DNA from: Lysobacter sp. K5869
GTDB lineage: Bacteria; Pseudomonadota; Gammaproteobacteria; Xanthomonadales; Xanthomonadaceae
Reading direction: 5' to 3'
NCBI RefSeq assembly: GCF_018847975.1
Contig: NZ_CP072597.1
Span: 620,001-684,000, forward strand
Length of the DNA: 64,000 nucleotides
In this document: piece by piece, positions 9,538 through 17,695 of the stretch
How the letters are laid out: each line of letters opens with the position of its first letter
Position numbering within the stretch: position 1 is the first letter of the stretch
Made by a program: the position numbers and the translations under genes
The notes under the pieces: generated by a model
Database searches by the model: none
What the model was told of the DNA's origin: nothing
What the model saw: the letters and a program-made list of their open reading frames with translations, nothing else

Positions 9538-10575
9538 TCAACCGAACAGATCGGTCGGGTATTCGGGCTTCTGCTCGCGCGCGAGCAATTGGCGCAGGCC
9601 GTCGGACGGAGTGATGCGGCCGTGCAGCACTTCGCGCACGGCGCTGGAGATCGGCAGTTCGATGCCGTGGCGTTCGGCCTGGCGCATGACTTCGTCGGCG
9701 GTCTGCACCGATTCCACCACTTGGCCGATTTCGCGCACCGCGTCCTCGATCGACTGGCCGCGGCCCAGGGCCAGGCCCAGGCGGCGGTTGCGCGAGAGGT
9801 CGCCGGTGCAGGTCAGCACCAGATCGCCGAGGCCGGCGAGGCCCATCAAGGTCTCCGGCTGGCCGCCGATGGCCTGATTGAGGCGCAGCATTTCGTTGAG
9901 GCCGCGGGTGATCAGGCCGGCGCGGGCGTTGAGGCCCAGCTGCATGCCGTCGGCCACGCCGGTGGCCACCGCGAGCACGTTCTTCATCGCGCCGCCGAGT
10001 TCGGCGCCGAGCATGTCGTCGCCGGTGTAGGCGCGGAACGCCGGGCCGTGCAGCGCGTCGGCCACCGACTGGGCGAAGGCCTCGTCGTCGGAGTGCACGG
10101 TCAGCGCGGTCGGCAGGCCCTGCGCGACTTCCTTGGCGAACGAGGGGCCGGTGACGACCGCCAGCGGCACGCCGGCGCCCAACACCTCTTCGGCGACTTC
10201 GTGCAGGAAGCGGCCGCTGCCGGGCTCGAAGCCCTTGGTCGCCCAAGCCACGCCGGCGTGCGCGGGCCGGTGCGGAGCGAGCTCGCGCAGGGTTTCGGCG
10301 AAGGCGTGCGAGGGCGTCACCACCAGGACCAGATCGGCCTCGGCGAGCGCGGCCGGCAGGTCGGTGGTGGCGCGCAGCGCGTCCGGCAGGGCGATGCCCG
10401 GCAGGTAGCGCGGATTTTCGTGGCGGGTGTCGATGGCCGCGGCGATGTCGCCGTTACGGCCCCACAGCACGGTCGGATGACCGTGCCGTGCGATCAGCGC
10501 GGCCAGCGCGGTGCCCCAGGAACCGGCACCGAGCACCGCCACGCGCGGCTTGGAAGTCGTGGTCTGCGAAGTCAT
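9538..10575 (-). CDS. gpsA: Glycerol-3-phosphate dehydrogenase [NAD(P)+]
   Basis: 345-aa cytoplasmic enzyme that reduces dihydroxyacetone phosphate to sn-glycerol-3-phosphate for phospholipid synthesis. The N-terminal Rossmann motif [10 protein letters not shown] (15-24), the substrate-lysine segment [24 protein letters not shown] and [12 protein letters not shown] are all present, and the length is normal for the family. It follows secB by 29 bp on the same strand. Rhodanese-secB-gpsA matches the yibN-(grxC)-secB-gpsA order of enteric bacteria, so this is an old conserved block. No anomalies. Confidence 0.97.
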   Translation of the reverse strand: MTSQTTTSKPRVAVLGAGSWGTALAALIARHGHPTVLWGRNGDIAAAIDTRHENPRYLPGIALPDALRATTDLPAALAEADLVLVVTPSHAFAETLRELAPHRPAHAGVAWATKGFEPGSGRFLHEVAEEVLGAGVPLAVVTGPSFAKEVAQGLPTALTVHSDDEAFAQSVADALHGPAFRAYTGDDMLGAELGGAMKNVLAVATGVADGMQLGLNARAGLITRGLNEMLRLNQAIGGQPETLMGLAGLGDLVLTCTGDLSRNRRLGLALGRGQSIEDAVREIGQVVESVQTADEVMRQAERHGIELPISSAVREVLHGRITPSDGLRQLLAREQKPEYPTDLFG

Positions 10576-10604
10576 GCGCGCGCGGCGGTCCGGTGTGCCC
10601 GGAA

Positions 10605-11117
10605 TCAGGCGTTGCCGGCGGTTTCCGCGTCGGCGAGGCTCTCGCCCTGGCCGGCGCGCTGACGCAGGCCTTCGGCGTAGAGCGCGTCGAAGTTGATCGG
10701 CTGCAGGAAGAACGGCGGGAAGCCGCCGGCCTGGATCAGGTCGCTGATGAGCTGGCGCGCGTAGGGGTAGAGCACGTTCGGGCAGTGGGTGCCGAGCATC
10801 GCGTCCAGGGTCTGGCCGTCGAAGCCGATCAGGCCGAACACGCCGGCCTGCTTCACTTCGGCCAGGTACATCGGCTTGTCGCCGGCGGTGCAGGTCAGGG
10901 TCACGCCGAGCACGACCTCGAAGGCGTTGTCGCCGACGCGCTGGACGTTCTGCGACAGGTTCAGCTGCAGCTGCGGCTGCTGGGTTTCGGCGAACACGGC
11001 CGGCGCGCCGGGGACCTCGAAGGAGACGTCCTTGACGTAGATCTTTTCGACGGTGAACGCGGGACCGGTTGCGGCTTCGGCCGACGCGACAGCGCCGTTG
11101 ACGTTTTCTTCGGACAT
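10605..11117 (-). CDS. secB: Protein-export chaperone SecB
   Basis: 170-aa tetrameric cytosolic chaperone that keeps preproteins unfolded and hands them to SecA. Recognisable family blocks include [43 protein letters not shown] and [19 protein letters not shown]. The N-terminal acidic extension and short variable tail are usual. A GGGGAG ribosome site precedes ATG 11117. It lies between a YibN-type rhodanese gene (325 bp upstream) and gpsA (29 bp downstream); secB and gpsA are probably co-transcribed. Confidence 0.97.
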   Translation of the reverse strand: MSEENVNGAVASAEAATGPAFTVEKIYVKDVSFEVPGAPAVFAETQQPQLQLNLSQNVQRVGDNAFEVVLGVTLTCTAGDKPMYLAEVKQAGVFGLIGFDGQTLDAMLGTHCPNVLYPYARQLISDLIQAGGFPPFFLQPINFDALYAEGLRQRAGQGESLADAETAGNA

Positions 11118-11442
11118 CGTGGTACTCCCCCAACGAGATGAAATTCGGAAAAGAGGCCGATTATGCCCGCTCGTCCGCGCCTGGACCAAACGGCCCGGCG
11201 CGTCGACGCGGGTTCGGCCGCGGAACACAGTGGATTGAGGCGATTGCGGCGCGATCAAGCCCCGAGGCGGCGGGCGAACGGTTCGCCGCGCCGGAATCCC
11301 GGCGCGCCTCACACATTGCCCGGCCGCGGTCGCCGGCGGCGAGACCGCAGCCTAGCCGGCGCGCATGGCGGCGGCGCGACAGCGCGCGGCGGGACGCCGG
11401 TTCAGACGCGGGCGACGGCGCGCCCGCGCTCCGGCGACGGGC
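11118..11442. other. Non-coding stretch between rhodanese and secB
   Basis: 325 bp with no convincing gene on either strand. In enteric bacteria grxC lies here, but I find no glutaredoxin CxxC motif. The stretch presumably holds the secB-gpsA promoter; I could not recognise its elements. Confidence 0.5.
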
Positions 11443-11880
11443 TCAGTTGCGGCCCTTGACCAGCGGCAGTTCGGCCTGCTGCCACGCGGCGATGCCGCCG
11501 TCGAGCCAATAGACCTGCTCGAAACCGGCCTTCTTCAGGCGCTTGGCGGCGTCGGCCGAGGCCTGACCGTTGCGGCACACCGCGACCACCGGCAGTTGCT
11601 TGGCGCCGGCCAGCAGCTTGCTTTCCGGGTCGAACTGGCTGGGCTGGACCGAGCGACTGCCCGGGATGTGGCCCTTTTCGTATTCGCCGATCGCCGACAG
11701 GTCGATGACCAGGGCGTTGTCGCGGTTGATGAGCTGGGTCAGCTCGGCCGGGCGCAGCGCCTTGTAGCCGCGGAACAGGCGCGCGGTTTCGGTGTAGATC
11801 AGCGCCACGGTCAAGCCGACCAGGCCCAGCGACAGGTACAGGTGGCGGCCGGCGAACGCCAGCAATTCGTCGAAACTCAC
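11443..11880 (-). CDS. Membrane-anchored rhodanese-like sulfurtransferase (YibN type)
   Basis: 145-aa protein with one N-terminal transmembrane helix (about residues 13-30, HLYLSLGLVGLTVALIYT) and a single rhodanese domain. That domain shows LVIDLSAIGEYEKGHIPGS, catalytic Cys102 in the loop CRNGQAS and the closing WLDGGIAAW. It matches E. coli YibN in size, topology and position upstream of secB. Likely a membrane-associated sulfur- or redox-handling protein; the physiological substrate is unknown even for the family. The start is GTG 11880 with only a weak ribosome site; an ATG a few bases upstream runs straight into a stop. Confidence 0.85.
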   Translation of the reverse strand: MSFDELLAFAGRHLYLSLGLVGLTVALIYTETARLFRGYKALRPAELTQLINRDNALVIDLSAIGEYEKGHIPGSRSVQPSQFDPESKLLAGAKQLPVVAVCRNGQASADAAKRLKKAGFEQVYWLDGGIAAWQQAELPLVKGRN

Positions 11881-11986
11881 GGAGTCAGCTCATGCACGGG
11901 CGGGGCCGGCACGGCCCTCGCGGGGCCGCGATTGTCGCCCAGGCGGGGCTTGGGCGCAAAAAAGGGGTCGACGCAGCTGCGGACTA

Positions 11987-12067
11987 GGAGATAGCGGATA
12001 GGAGTTAGGAGGTAGCGGAAGGCCGCTTTCGCTATCTCCTAACTCCTAACTCCTATCCGCTATCTCC
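11987..12067. repeat. Long hairpin with 25-bp perfect arms built of GGAGATAG/GGAGTTAG units
   Basis: The left arm 11987-12011 is the exact reverse complement of 12043-12067. The arms consist of short purine-rich units (GGAGATAGCGGATA, GGAGTTA), and the right side carries extra tandem CTCCTAA units. The 31-nt centre contains a smaller AGCGG/CCGCT pairing. It lies 6 bp past the stop of the lipoprotein gene at 12073 and before the rhodanese gene, both on the minus strand, so it may act as a terminator. The unit structure looks like a repetitive element. Confidence 0.85.
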
Positions 12068-12072
12068 CTGCT

Positions 12073-12495
12073 TCACTCGCCTTGCCAGAAATCCGGCAGG
12101 CCGCCGATCACCCACCAGGTCTTGGCGACCGGATCCCACTCCCAGGCCTCGAGGTAGCGCACGCTGCGCTCGGCCATGGTGTGGCGGTTGATCACGTTGA
12201 TGTTGACGATGCGCACCGCCGAGCCCTTGGCCTTGCTGACCTCGCTGCCGACGTCGTTGTAGCCGGACACCTGGATCTGCTTGTAGCGCTCCATCTGCAT
12301 CGGCGTGGGCGCCAGCTTCTTGCGCAGCTCGGGCTTGATCAGGTTGGCGGCGCCCTCGAAATCGCCCCAGCGGATCGCCGCGGAATAGGCGTATTGCAAC
12401 TCCGACAGGCGGTTGTTCTGGGTGCCGGTGGTCTGGCAACCGGCCAGGACGAACGCGAACAGGCAGGACAGCAGCAGGTACTTCAACAGGCGCAT
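12073..12495 (-). CDS. Conserved lipoprotein of unknown function
   Basis: 140-aa lipoprotein. Signal peptide MRLLKYLLLSCLFAFVLAG with lipobox LAGC (Cys20), followed by QTTGTQNN. The mature part (AAIRWGDFEGAANLIKPELRK and VSKAKGSAVRIVNINVINRHT, ending in WDPVAKTWWVIGGLPDFW) resembles small NTF2/SnoaL-like periplasmic folds found in Xanthomonadaceae; no catalytic motif is visible. GGAG sits 6 nt before the ATG. A 25-bp-arm hairpin follows the stop. Function unknown. Confidence 0.85.
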   Translation of the reverse strand: MRLLKYLLLSCLFAFVLAGCQTTGTQNNRLSELQYAYSAAIRWGDFEGAANLIKPELRKKLAPTPMQMERYKQIQVSGYNDVGSEVSKAKGSAVRIVNINVINRHTMAERSVRYLEAWEWDPVAKTWWVIGGLPDFWQGE

Positions 12496-12554
12496 CGCGG
12501 GCTCCGGCTCGGGGGCGGTTTGGCGTGCATCCTAACCGCCCCGCCCGCGCCGCG

Positions 12555-13013
12555 TCAGGCTTTGACGATGGCCACGTAGCGCGCGGTGAACTCGGTCGCG
12601 ACCCCGCCCTCGGGCAGCAGCGCGCGCGCGATCAGGCCGGTGCGGGCGCGGCCGCGGGCGCGCAGGGTCTGCACGAACACGCTCCAGTCGGCGTCGGCGG
12701 CCAGTTCGGCCTGCACTTCCAGGTCGCCGAACAGCGGCGCCAGGTAGCGGATCTGGCTGTCGGCGACGAACACCTCCGCGCGCAGTTCGGCGATTTCCAG
12801 CCCCAGCGAGACCAGCCCCCACGAGGCCAGGGTCATCACCGAGGCGAGGCTGCCGCCGAACGCGCAGCCCTTGTCGTTGACGTGGTGGGTCAGCGGCGCG
12901 CGCAAGCGCAGGCGCTTGCCGTCGTAGCCGGCGATGCCGACGTTCATCGCCGCGACCGGCGGCATGGACTGGTAGTGAGTGTGCAGGCGTTGCAGAGCGG
13001 CGTCGAAAGTCAT
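12555..13013 (-). CDS. Hotdog-fold thioesterase, YiiD C-terminal-domain type
   Basis: 152-aa cytoplasmic protein of the PF09500-like thioesterase group. Key features are AMNVGIAGYDGKRLRLRAPLTHHVNDKGCAFGGSL-type residues around 23-55, with the HVNDKGCAFGGS segment corresponding to the hotdog active-site helix, and IRYLAPLFGDLEVQAEL further on. It probably hydrolyses an acyl-CoA; substrate unknown. The ATG at 13013 is chosen because homologous blocks start right after it; upstream in-frame residues are low-complexity. Divergent from hemD. Confidence 0.8.
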   Translation of the reverse strand: MTFDAALQRLHTHYQSMPPVAAMNVGIAGYDGKRLRLRAPLTHHVNDKGCAFGGSLASVMTLASWGLVSLGLEIAELRAEVFVADSQIRYLAPLFGDLEVQAELAADADWSVFVQTLRARGRARTGLIARALLPEGGVATEFTARYVAIVKA

Positions 13014-13228
13014 CAGCGGAAAGCGCGGTGCGTGGGGGAAAGGAGGCGTGCGGAACGCGTGGGTACGGCGGCGGATCGAAACGAAACGGCAAACCCGGAA
13101 CAAACCACAAAACTACGAACCGCTCATGAAACGAGCCGGCTTGGAATCTGCGCGACGCGAAGCGGCGAGGCCGGCGCCGCGACCTGCGGCCGCTGCCGCC
13201 GTGCGCTGCGGTATGCGAAGCTGCGCGC

Positions 13229-14035
13229 ATGAGCCGCGAGTCGCCGACACCGCCGCGATGGTACGTGATCTCGTTACGTCCTAGTGACGAACACGAGGCG
13301 CTACGCTGTATCGCAGCGCAATACGCCAGCGAATTGATCGAGCTGTCGCCGTGGTCGATCCGCAGCGACAACACCATTGCGACGCGTATGGCCTTGGCCG
13401 AGGCGTTGCGGGCGACGCGCATCGTCGTCACCAGTCCGAACGCGGTGCGCGCGCTGCGCGATCTGTGCGCGGCCGATGCGCGCGCGGCGTCGCCGTCGTT
13501 GCCGCGGCCGCCGCAACGCGCGGGACAGACGTGGTTCGCGGTCGGCGCCGGCACCGCGCAGGCGTTGAGCGACTTCGGCATCGCCGAGGTTCGATGGCCC
13601 GAACGCATGGACAGCGAAGGCTTGCTCGCGTTGCCCGGTCTGCAAAGTTTCGCGGCCGGCGAATCGGTCGGCTTGCTGACCGCGCCGGGCGGCCGCGGCG
13701 TGATCGCGCCGAGCTTGTCCGCGCGCGGCGCGCAGGTGATTCGCGCCGACATCTATCGGCGCGAACCGGCGCCGCTGTCCCGATTCATGATCGCGCGGCT
13801 GAGCGATGCGCGCGCGCCGCTGCTGTTGGCGCTGTCCAGCGGCGAAGCCTTGCAGCGCGTGCTCGACGAGTTGCCGGCGCAGGCGGCGGCGCGGCTGCGG
13901 CAAGCGCGGGTCAGCGCGGCCAGCGAGCGCTTGGCGCAACTCGCGCGCGAGGCCGGGTTCGCCGATGTCGGCGTCGCCGCCGGGCCGGGGGCGCGCGAGT
14001 TGTTGGCGCCGTTGAGCGAGGCGGCGTCGGGGTGA
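13229..14035 (+). CDS. hemD: Uroporphyrinogen-III synthase
   Basis: 268-aa cytosolic enzyme that cyclises hydroxymethylbilane with D-ring inversion, in tetrapyrrole/heme synthesis. HemD sequences diverge strongly, but ATRIVVTSPNAVRAL, FAVGAGTAQAL, MDSEGLLALPGL, LLTAPGGRGVIAPSL, IYRREPAPL and LALSSGEALQRVL are the expected two-domain blocks. The placement before hemX and hemY confirms it. hemC, often just upstream in other bacteria, is not here; a divergent thioesterase gene adjoins instead. A 16-bp tandem repeat separates it from hemX. Confidence 0.92.
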   Translation: MSRESPTPPRWYVISLRPSDEHEALRCIAAQYASELIELSPWSIRSDNTIATRMALAEALRATRIVVTSPNAVRALRDLCAADARAASPSLPRPPQRAGQTWFAVGAGTAQALSDFGIAEVRWPERMDSEGLLALPGLQSFAAGESVGLLTAPGGRGVIAPSLSARGAQVIRADIYRREPAPLSRFMIARLSDARAPLLLALSSGEALQRVLDELPAQAAARLRQARVSAASERLAQLAREAGFADVGVAAGPGARELLAPLSEAASG

Positions 14036-14051
14036 AGCGCCCGGGTCGTTC

Positions 14052-14179
14052 GGATCGGTCTGGTTTTGGACCGGTCTGGTTTTGGATCCATCCGGTTTTG
14101 GATCCGTCCGGCTTTGGATCCGTCCGGCTTTGGATCCGTCTGACTTCGGACCGGTCTGATTCCGGATCCGCCCGATCGG
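14052..14179. repeat. 16-bp tandem repeat, 8 copies, between hemD and hemX
   Basis: Eight consecutive 16-nt units of the form GGATCCGTCCGGCTTT. Units 4 and 5 are identical; the others differ at several positions (for example GGATCGGTCTGGTTTT and GGACCGGTCTGGTTTT). The array starts 17 bp after the hemD stop and is non-coding. The remaining gap to hemX (14180-14449) is low-complexity GC-rich DNA in which I see no gene. Copy number probably varies between strains. Confidence 0.92.
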
Positions 14180-14449
14180 GCGAACCGGTTCCGACCCAGC
14201 CGCGAGCCCCCATCCGACCCGCGCGACACGGCGAGCCCGATCGAACGCGCTCGATCCGACGCGCTCGAACGAGCCCCGCAAGAACGCGGCCGCGCCGCCC
14301 CTCGCGAACGCCGCCCGAATCGGATCGCCCCACCCCGTCGCCCACCCGCGCAACGCCGCGCCGCCCGCCCCCGCAAACCGCCCGGCCGCGGCGAAACGCG
14401 ATGGCGTCAAGGCTGTCTTGATCCGTTCATCCGGTAGCATGGCCGGGTC

Positions 14450-15442
14450 ATGAGCGCCCCCTTCGATTCCGTGCCCACGCCCCCTTCCTCCGCCGCGCCG
14501 CGCCGCGGTTCCTCCGTCTGGCTGTGGCTGGCGCTGTTGGTCTTGATCGCCGCCGGCGGCTGGTTCGGTTGGCGCCAGTGGCAGCAGCGCGAAGCGCTCG
14601 AGCAAGAAGCCGCGGCCGACGACGCGCAACGCCTGGACGCGCTGGAGCAACGCCTGGACACCCTGCGCACCAACCAGGACGCGCAGAACCGCCGCATCGT
14701 CCAGGCCGACAGCACCAACCGGGTGCTGCGCGACGAACTGCACGGCATCGGCCAGCGCGCGGCGCTGATCGAAGACAGCGTCTCCAAGCTCGCCGATCCC
14801 AACCGCCACGGCGCCCAGGCCATGCGCCTGGACGAGACCGAGCTGCTGCTGACCCTGGGCCAGCAGCGCCTGCTGATCGCCGGCGACCTGGAAGGCGCGC
14901 GCCGCGCCTACATCCTGGCCGGCGGCGTGCTCGACGGCATCGACGACCCGGCCTACCTCAGCCTGCGCCAGACCCTGCTGCAGGAAACCGCCGCGCTCAA
15001 GGAGCTGGGCATCGAACCGCGCATGCAAGCGATGGCCAAGCTCGACGCGCTGGCGCAGACGCTGACCCTGCCCGAAGACACCGCCAAGCCCGCCGCCGCC
15101 GAGCCGGCGCCGTGGTGGCGGCGCGCGTTCGGCACCCTGATCGACACCCAGCCGGTCGACCGCACCGTCGCCTCGCATCCGGCCGACCGCGCCGCCGCGC
15201 TGGCCGCGCTGCAACTGGAAATCTCGCTGGCGCGCGCGGCCGCCGAACGCCGCGACGCGGCCGGCTACAAGATCGCGCTCAAGCGCGCCGAACGTTGGGT
15301 GCAACGTTTGTCGCCGCCGTCGCCGGCGCAGGAAAAACAACTGGCGAGCCTGCGCGAACTGGCGGCGATGCCGCTTTCACTGACGGTTCCCACCCTCGGC
15401 ACCACACTGCAGCAGCTGCGTCAGCTGCGCACGGCCCATTGA
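14450..15442 (+). CDS. hemX: HemX-family membrane protein (PF04375)
   Basis: 330-aa inner-membrane protein. A Pro-rich cytoplasmic start leads to one transmembrane helix (about residues 23-41, VWLWLALLVLIAAGGWFGW). A long helical coiled-coil-like periplasmic domain follows (QQREALEQEAAADDAQRLDALEQRL onward) with the family blocks DETELLLTLGQQRLLIAGD and LQLEISLARAAAERRDAAGY. Often annotated as uroporphyrin-III C-methyltransferase, but it lacks the SAM methyltransferase fold; a role in heme pathway organisation is suspected for the family. Lies between hemD and hemY (42-bp gap). Confidence 0.92.
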   Translation: MSAPFDSVPTPPSSAAPRRGSSVWLWLALLVLIAAGGWFGWRQWQQREALEQEAAADDAQRLDALEQRLDTLRTNQDAQNRRIVQADSTNRVLRDELHGIGQRAALIEDSVSKLADPNRHGAQAMRLDETELLLTLGQQRLLIAGDLEGARRAYILAGGVLDGIDDPAYLSLRQTLLQETAALKELGIEPRMQAMAKLDALAQTLTLPEDTAKPAAAEPAPWWRRAFGTLIDTQPVDRTVASHPADRAAALAALQLEISLARAAAERRDAAGYKIALKRAERWVQRLSPPSPAQEKQLASLRELAAMPLSLTVPTLGTTLQQLRQLRTAH

Positions 15443-15484
15443 CGGCCGCCCGCACGATTCGGCTCTGAGGAAGGAGGCGCCGCG

Positions 15485-16735
15485 ATGAATCTGTTCCGCA
15501 ATCTGCTGTTTTGGATCGTGTTGGCCTTGGTCGGCGCCTTGGTCGCGCAACTGCTGCTGCAGGACCCCGGCCGCGTGGTCGTCACCTACGGCGGCTACGA
15601 CTACCTCACCAACGTGCCCAAGGCGCTGCTGATGCTGGTCGGCGGGCTGATCGCGCTGTGGCTGGTGTGGAAAGCGCTGAGCCTGCCGTTCGTGGCGATG
15701 CGCCGGCACCGCAAGAAGCAGGCGCGGGCGCGCTTGATCGACGGCCTCGACGCCTTGCATCAGGGCCATTGGGCCCGCGCCGAGAAATCGCTGGCGCAGG
15801 CGGCGCGCGGCCGCGATGTGGCGGCGATCGCCGGCATCGGCGCCGCACGCGCCGCAGCCGCGCGCGGCGACGCTGCGGCGCAGGCGCAACACCTCGACGC
15901 CATCGCCGCCGACCACCCGGCCGCGCGCGCGCTGACCGTCGCCGAACACGCGCTCGCCGACGGCCGCGCCGACGAGGCGCTGGCCGCGCTCGACGCGACC
16001 GCCGCGCAACCGCTGCCGCCGCGCGGGCTGGCCTTGCGCGCGCAGGCGCTGGCCGCGCTCGGCCGCGCCGGCGAGGCCTACGGTTTGCTCGGCGCGCTGC
16101 GCCAGAGCAACGCCTGGCCGGCCGCGCGCTTGAGCCAGTTGGAAGCGCAGTGGGCCGAGGCCGCGCTGCGCGAAGCCGCCGACGCCAACGTGCTGGCCGA
16201 CCTGTGGGAAAGCCTGCCCAAGCCGCTCAAGAACGAGCCGGCCGCGGTCGCCGCCTACGCCGGCCGCGCCGCCGAAATGCGTTGGGAAGAAGCCGCCGCC
16301 AAGAGCCTGGAGCAGGCGCTGGACGCGCGCTGGGACGAATCGCTGGCGGCGCTGTACGGACGCCTGCCGATCGGCCGCCTCGACGCGCGCCGCGCCCAGG
16401 CCGAACGCTGGCTGGCCGGCCATCCGGGCAGCCCCGGTTTGCTGTTGAGTCTGGCCCGGCTCGCGCGCGCGCAAGGCCAATGGCCGCAGGCCGAGACCTA
16501 CCTGCACCGCGCGCTGGCCCAGGGCGCCGGCAGCGAAGCCTGGGAAGAACTCGGCCACGGCTTCGCCCAGGCCGGCGACGAAAGCCGCGCGCGCCTGAGC
16601 TACCTCAACGCGCTGCGCGCCGCGCGCGGCGAAGCGCCGAGCGAACTGCCCGGCCGCGATCTGCGCCAGAAGCTGTTCGACGAGGCGGTGGTCGAGGAAC
16701 GCGACGAATTCGGCATGCCGCGCCTGCGCGGCTGA
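15485..16735 (+). CDS. hemY: HemY-family TPR membrane protein
   Basis: 416-aa inner-membrane protein of the proteobacterial HemY family (not the Bacillus protoporphyrinogen oxidase of the same name). Two N-terminal transmembrane helices (about residues 6-25 and 44-65) flank the conserved DPGRVVVTYGGYDY segment. The remainder is Ala-rich TPR-like helices (HWARAEKSLAQAARG, QWPQAETYLHRALAQ, WEELGHGFAQAGDESRARLSY). AAGGAGG precedes ATG 15485. Thought to help heme-biosynthesis assembly; mechanism unknown. Ends in a strong convergent terminator. Confidence 0.93.
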   Translation: MNLFRNLLFWIVLALVGALVAQLLLQDPGRVVVTYGGYDYLTNVPKALLMLVGGLIALWLVWKALSLPFVAMRRHRKKQARARLIDGLDALHQGHWARAEKSLAQAARGRDVAAIAGIGAARAAAARGDAAAQAQHLDAIAADHPAARALTVAEHALADGRADEALAALDATAAQPLPPRGLALRAQALAALGRAGEAYGLLGALRQSNAWPAARLSQLEAQWAEAALREAADANVLADLWESLPKPLKNEPAAVAAYAGRAAEMRWEEAAAKSLEQALDARWDESLAALYGRLPIGRLDARRAQAERWLAGHPGSPGLLLSLARLARAQGQWPQAETYLHRALAQGAGSEAWEELGHGFAQAGDESRARLSYLNALRAARGEAPSELPGRDLRQKLFDEAVVEERDEFGMPRLRG

Positions 16736-16757
16736 GCGCGCCCGCATCGCCATCGGC

Positions 16758-16790
16758 GAACGGCCGCGGCGACGCGGCCGTTCGGGTTTT
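16758..16790. terminator. Terminator after hemY
   Basis: Perfect 11-bp stem GAACGGCCGCG/CGCGGCCGTTC with a GCGA loop, then GGGTTTT. It lies 22 bp after the hemY stop and 10 bp from the convergent gene's stop at 16800. Confidence 0.85.
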
Positions 16791-16799
16791 CCGCCGCGC

Positions 16800-17360
16800 T
16801 CAAATCCCCGGTTCGCGGAACGCCGGCAAGGTGGCGAGGAACTCGCGCCCGCCGCCGCCGAAGCGCGCATAGCGTTCGGTGATGCGCTTGGGGTACAGCG
16901 TGCGTCCGGCGATCACGCCGACGACGATCCCCACCAGCATCATCAGCCCCGCGGCCAGGAGCAACGGCCCCGAGTCGTTGGCGATGCCGAGTCCCAGCGC
17001 CAGCGCGAACCCGCCCAGGCAGGCGAGCGCGGCCGCGATCAGGCGCGAGCGGTGGCGGGCGTGGCGCTCGCACAGGCTGGCTTCCAAGCGGCATTTCTTG
17101 CGCACGATCATCGCGGCGAGCGCGTAGACCAGCAGATTGAACAGGATCAGCAGCAGCCACCACGCGCTGTGCCAGTAATAGATTTTCTTCAGCCGCGTCT
17201 TGCCCGGCGCGTTGCATTTGACGCAGCGGCCCGGCAGGTGCGAATCGCGCAAGGCGATCAAATCCGCGCCGTCGCGCCACGGGCCGTGGCGGTCGTCGGA
17301 TTCGGTGGACGTGTCGGCGAACGCGCTTTGCGGCGCTTCGTACGGATTGAAGGTTTGCAT
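16800..17360 (-). CDS. Membrane protein of unknown function with CxxC motif
   Basis: 186-aa protein. The N-terminus MQTFNPYEAPQSAFAD is of the NPYxxP type seen in several small bacterial membrane-protein families. A CVKCNAPG motif at about residues 46-49 could bind zinc or be redox active. A long helix (WWLLLILFNLLVYALAAMIV) is followed by a Cys/His-containing loop and two more helices (ALACLGGFALALGLGIA, LLLAAGLMMLVGIVVGVIAG). Good ribosome site (GGGGGCAGG) before ATG 17360. I do not recognise a function. Confidence 0.75.
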   Translation of the reverse strand: MQTFNPYEAPQSAFADTSTESDDRHGPWRDGADLIALRDSHLPGRCVKCNAPGKTRLKKIYYWHSAWWLLLILFNLLVYALAAMIVRKKCRLEASLCERHARHRSRLIAAALACLGGFALALGLGIANDSGPLLLAAGLMMLVGIVVGVIAGRTLYPKRITERYARFGGGGREFLATLPAFREPGI

Positions 17361-17639
17361 CCTGCCCCCGGTGGCCGCGCGTCCGGTCCCGGGCCCCCTG
17401 CCCGGCGCGGCGTCCGCGCGCTTGCGCTCGCGCTCGCGGCGGCGGCCCGCGTGCGCGGCGCGCGCGGGCCGCGGCGATTGCAGCGGCCATCGTATCGCCG
17501 CCGCGTCGATGCGCAACCGACGCGATGTCCGTCGGTCTGGGTCGATCTTCTCTTCATCGGCACGGCGCCCGATATCGCGGCACGAATGCGGCGGATCGTG
17601 ATCGCGTCGCGCCGATAAGGCGCCGCCGCGCTCGCCGGT

Positions 17640-17674
17640 GGCGAAAACGAAAACGGCGCCTCGCGGCGCCGTTT
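17640..17674 (-). terminator. Terminator after CocE-type hydrolase gene
   Basis: Perfect 10-bp stem AAACGGCGCC/GGCGCCGTTT with a TCGC-type loop. Read on the minus strand it is followed by TTTTCGTTTTCGC. It begins 22 bp past the stop at 17696. Confidence 0.85.
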
Positions 17675-17695
17675 CCGCATCGCCGCGAGCCGGAC

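Noticed and set aside
11118..11442. Missing glutaredoxin gene between rhodanese and secB
   Set aside because: Looked for a CxxC thioredoxin-fold frame by analogy with yibN-grxC-secB; none is present on either strand.
14052..14179. CRISPR-like array
   Set aside because: The 16-bp units are contiguous with no unique spacers, so this is a simple tandem repeat; no cas genes are present.
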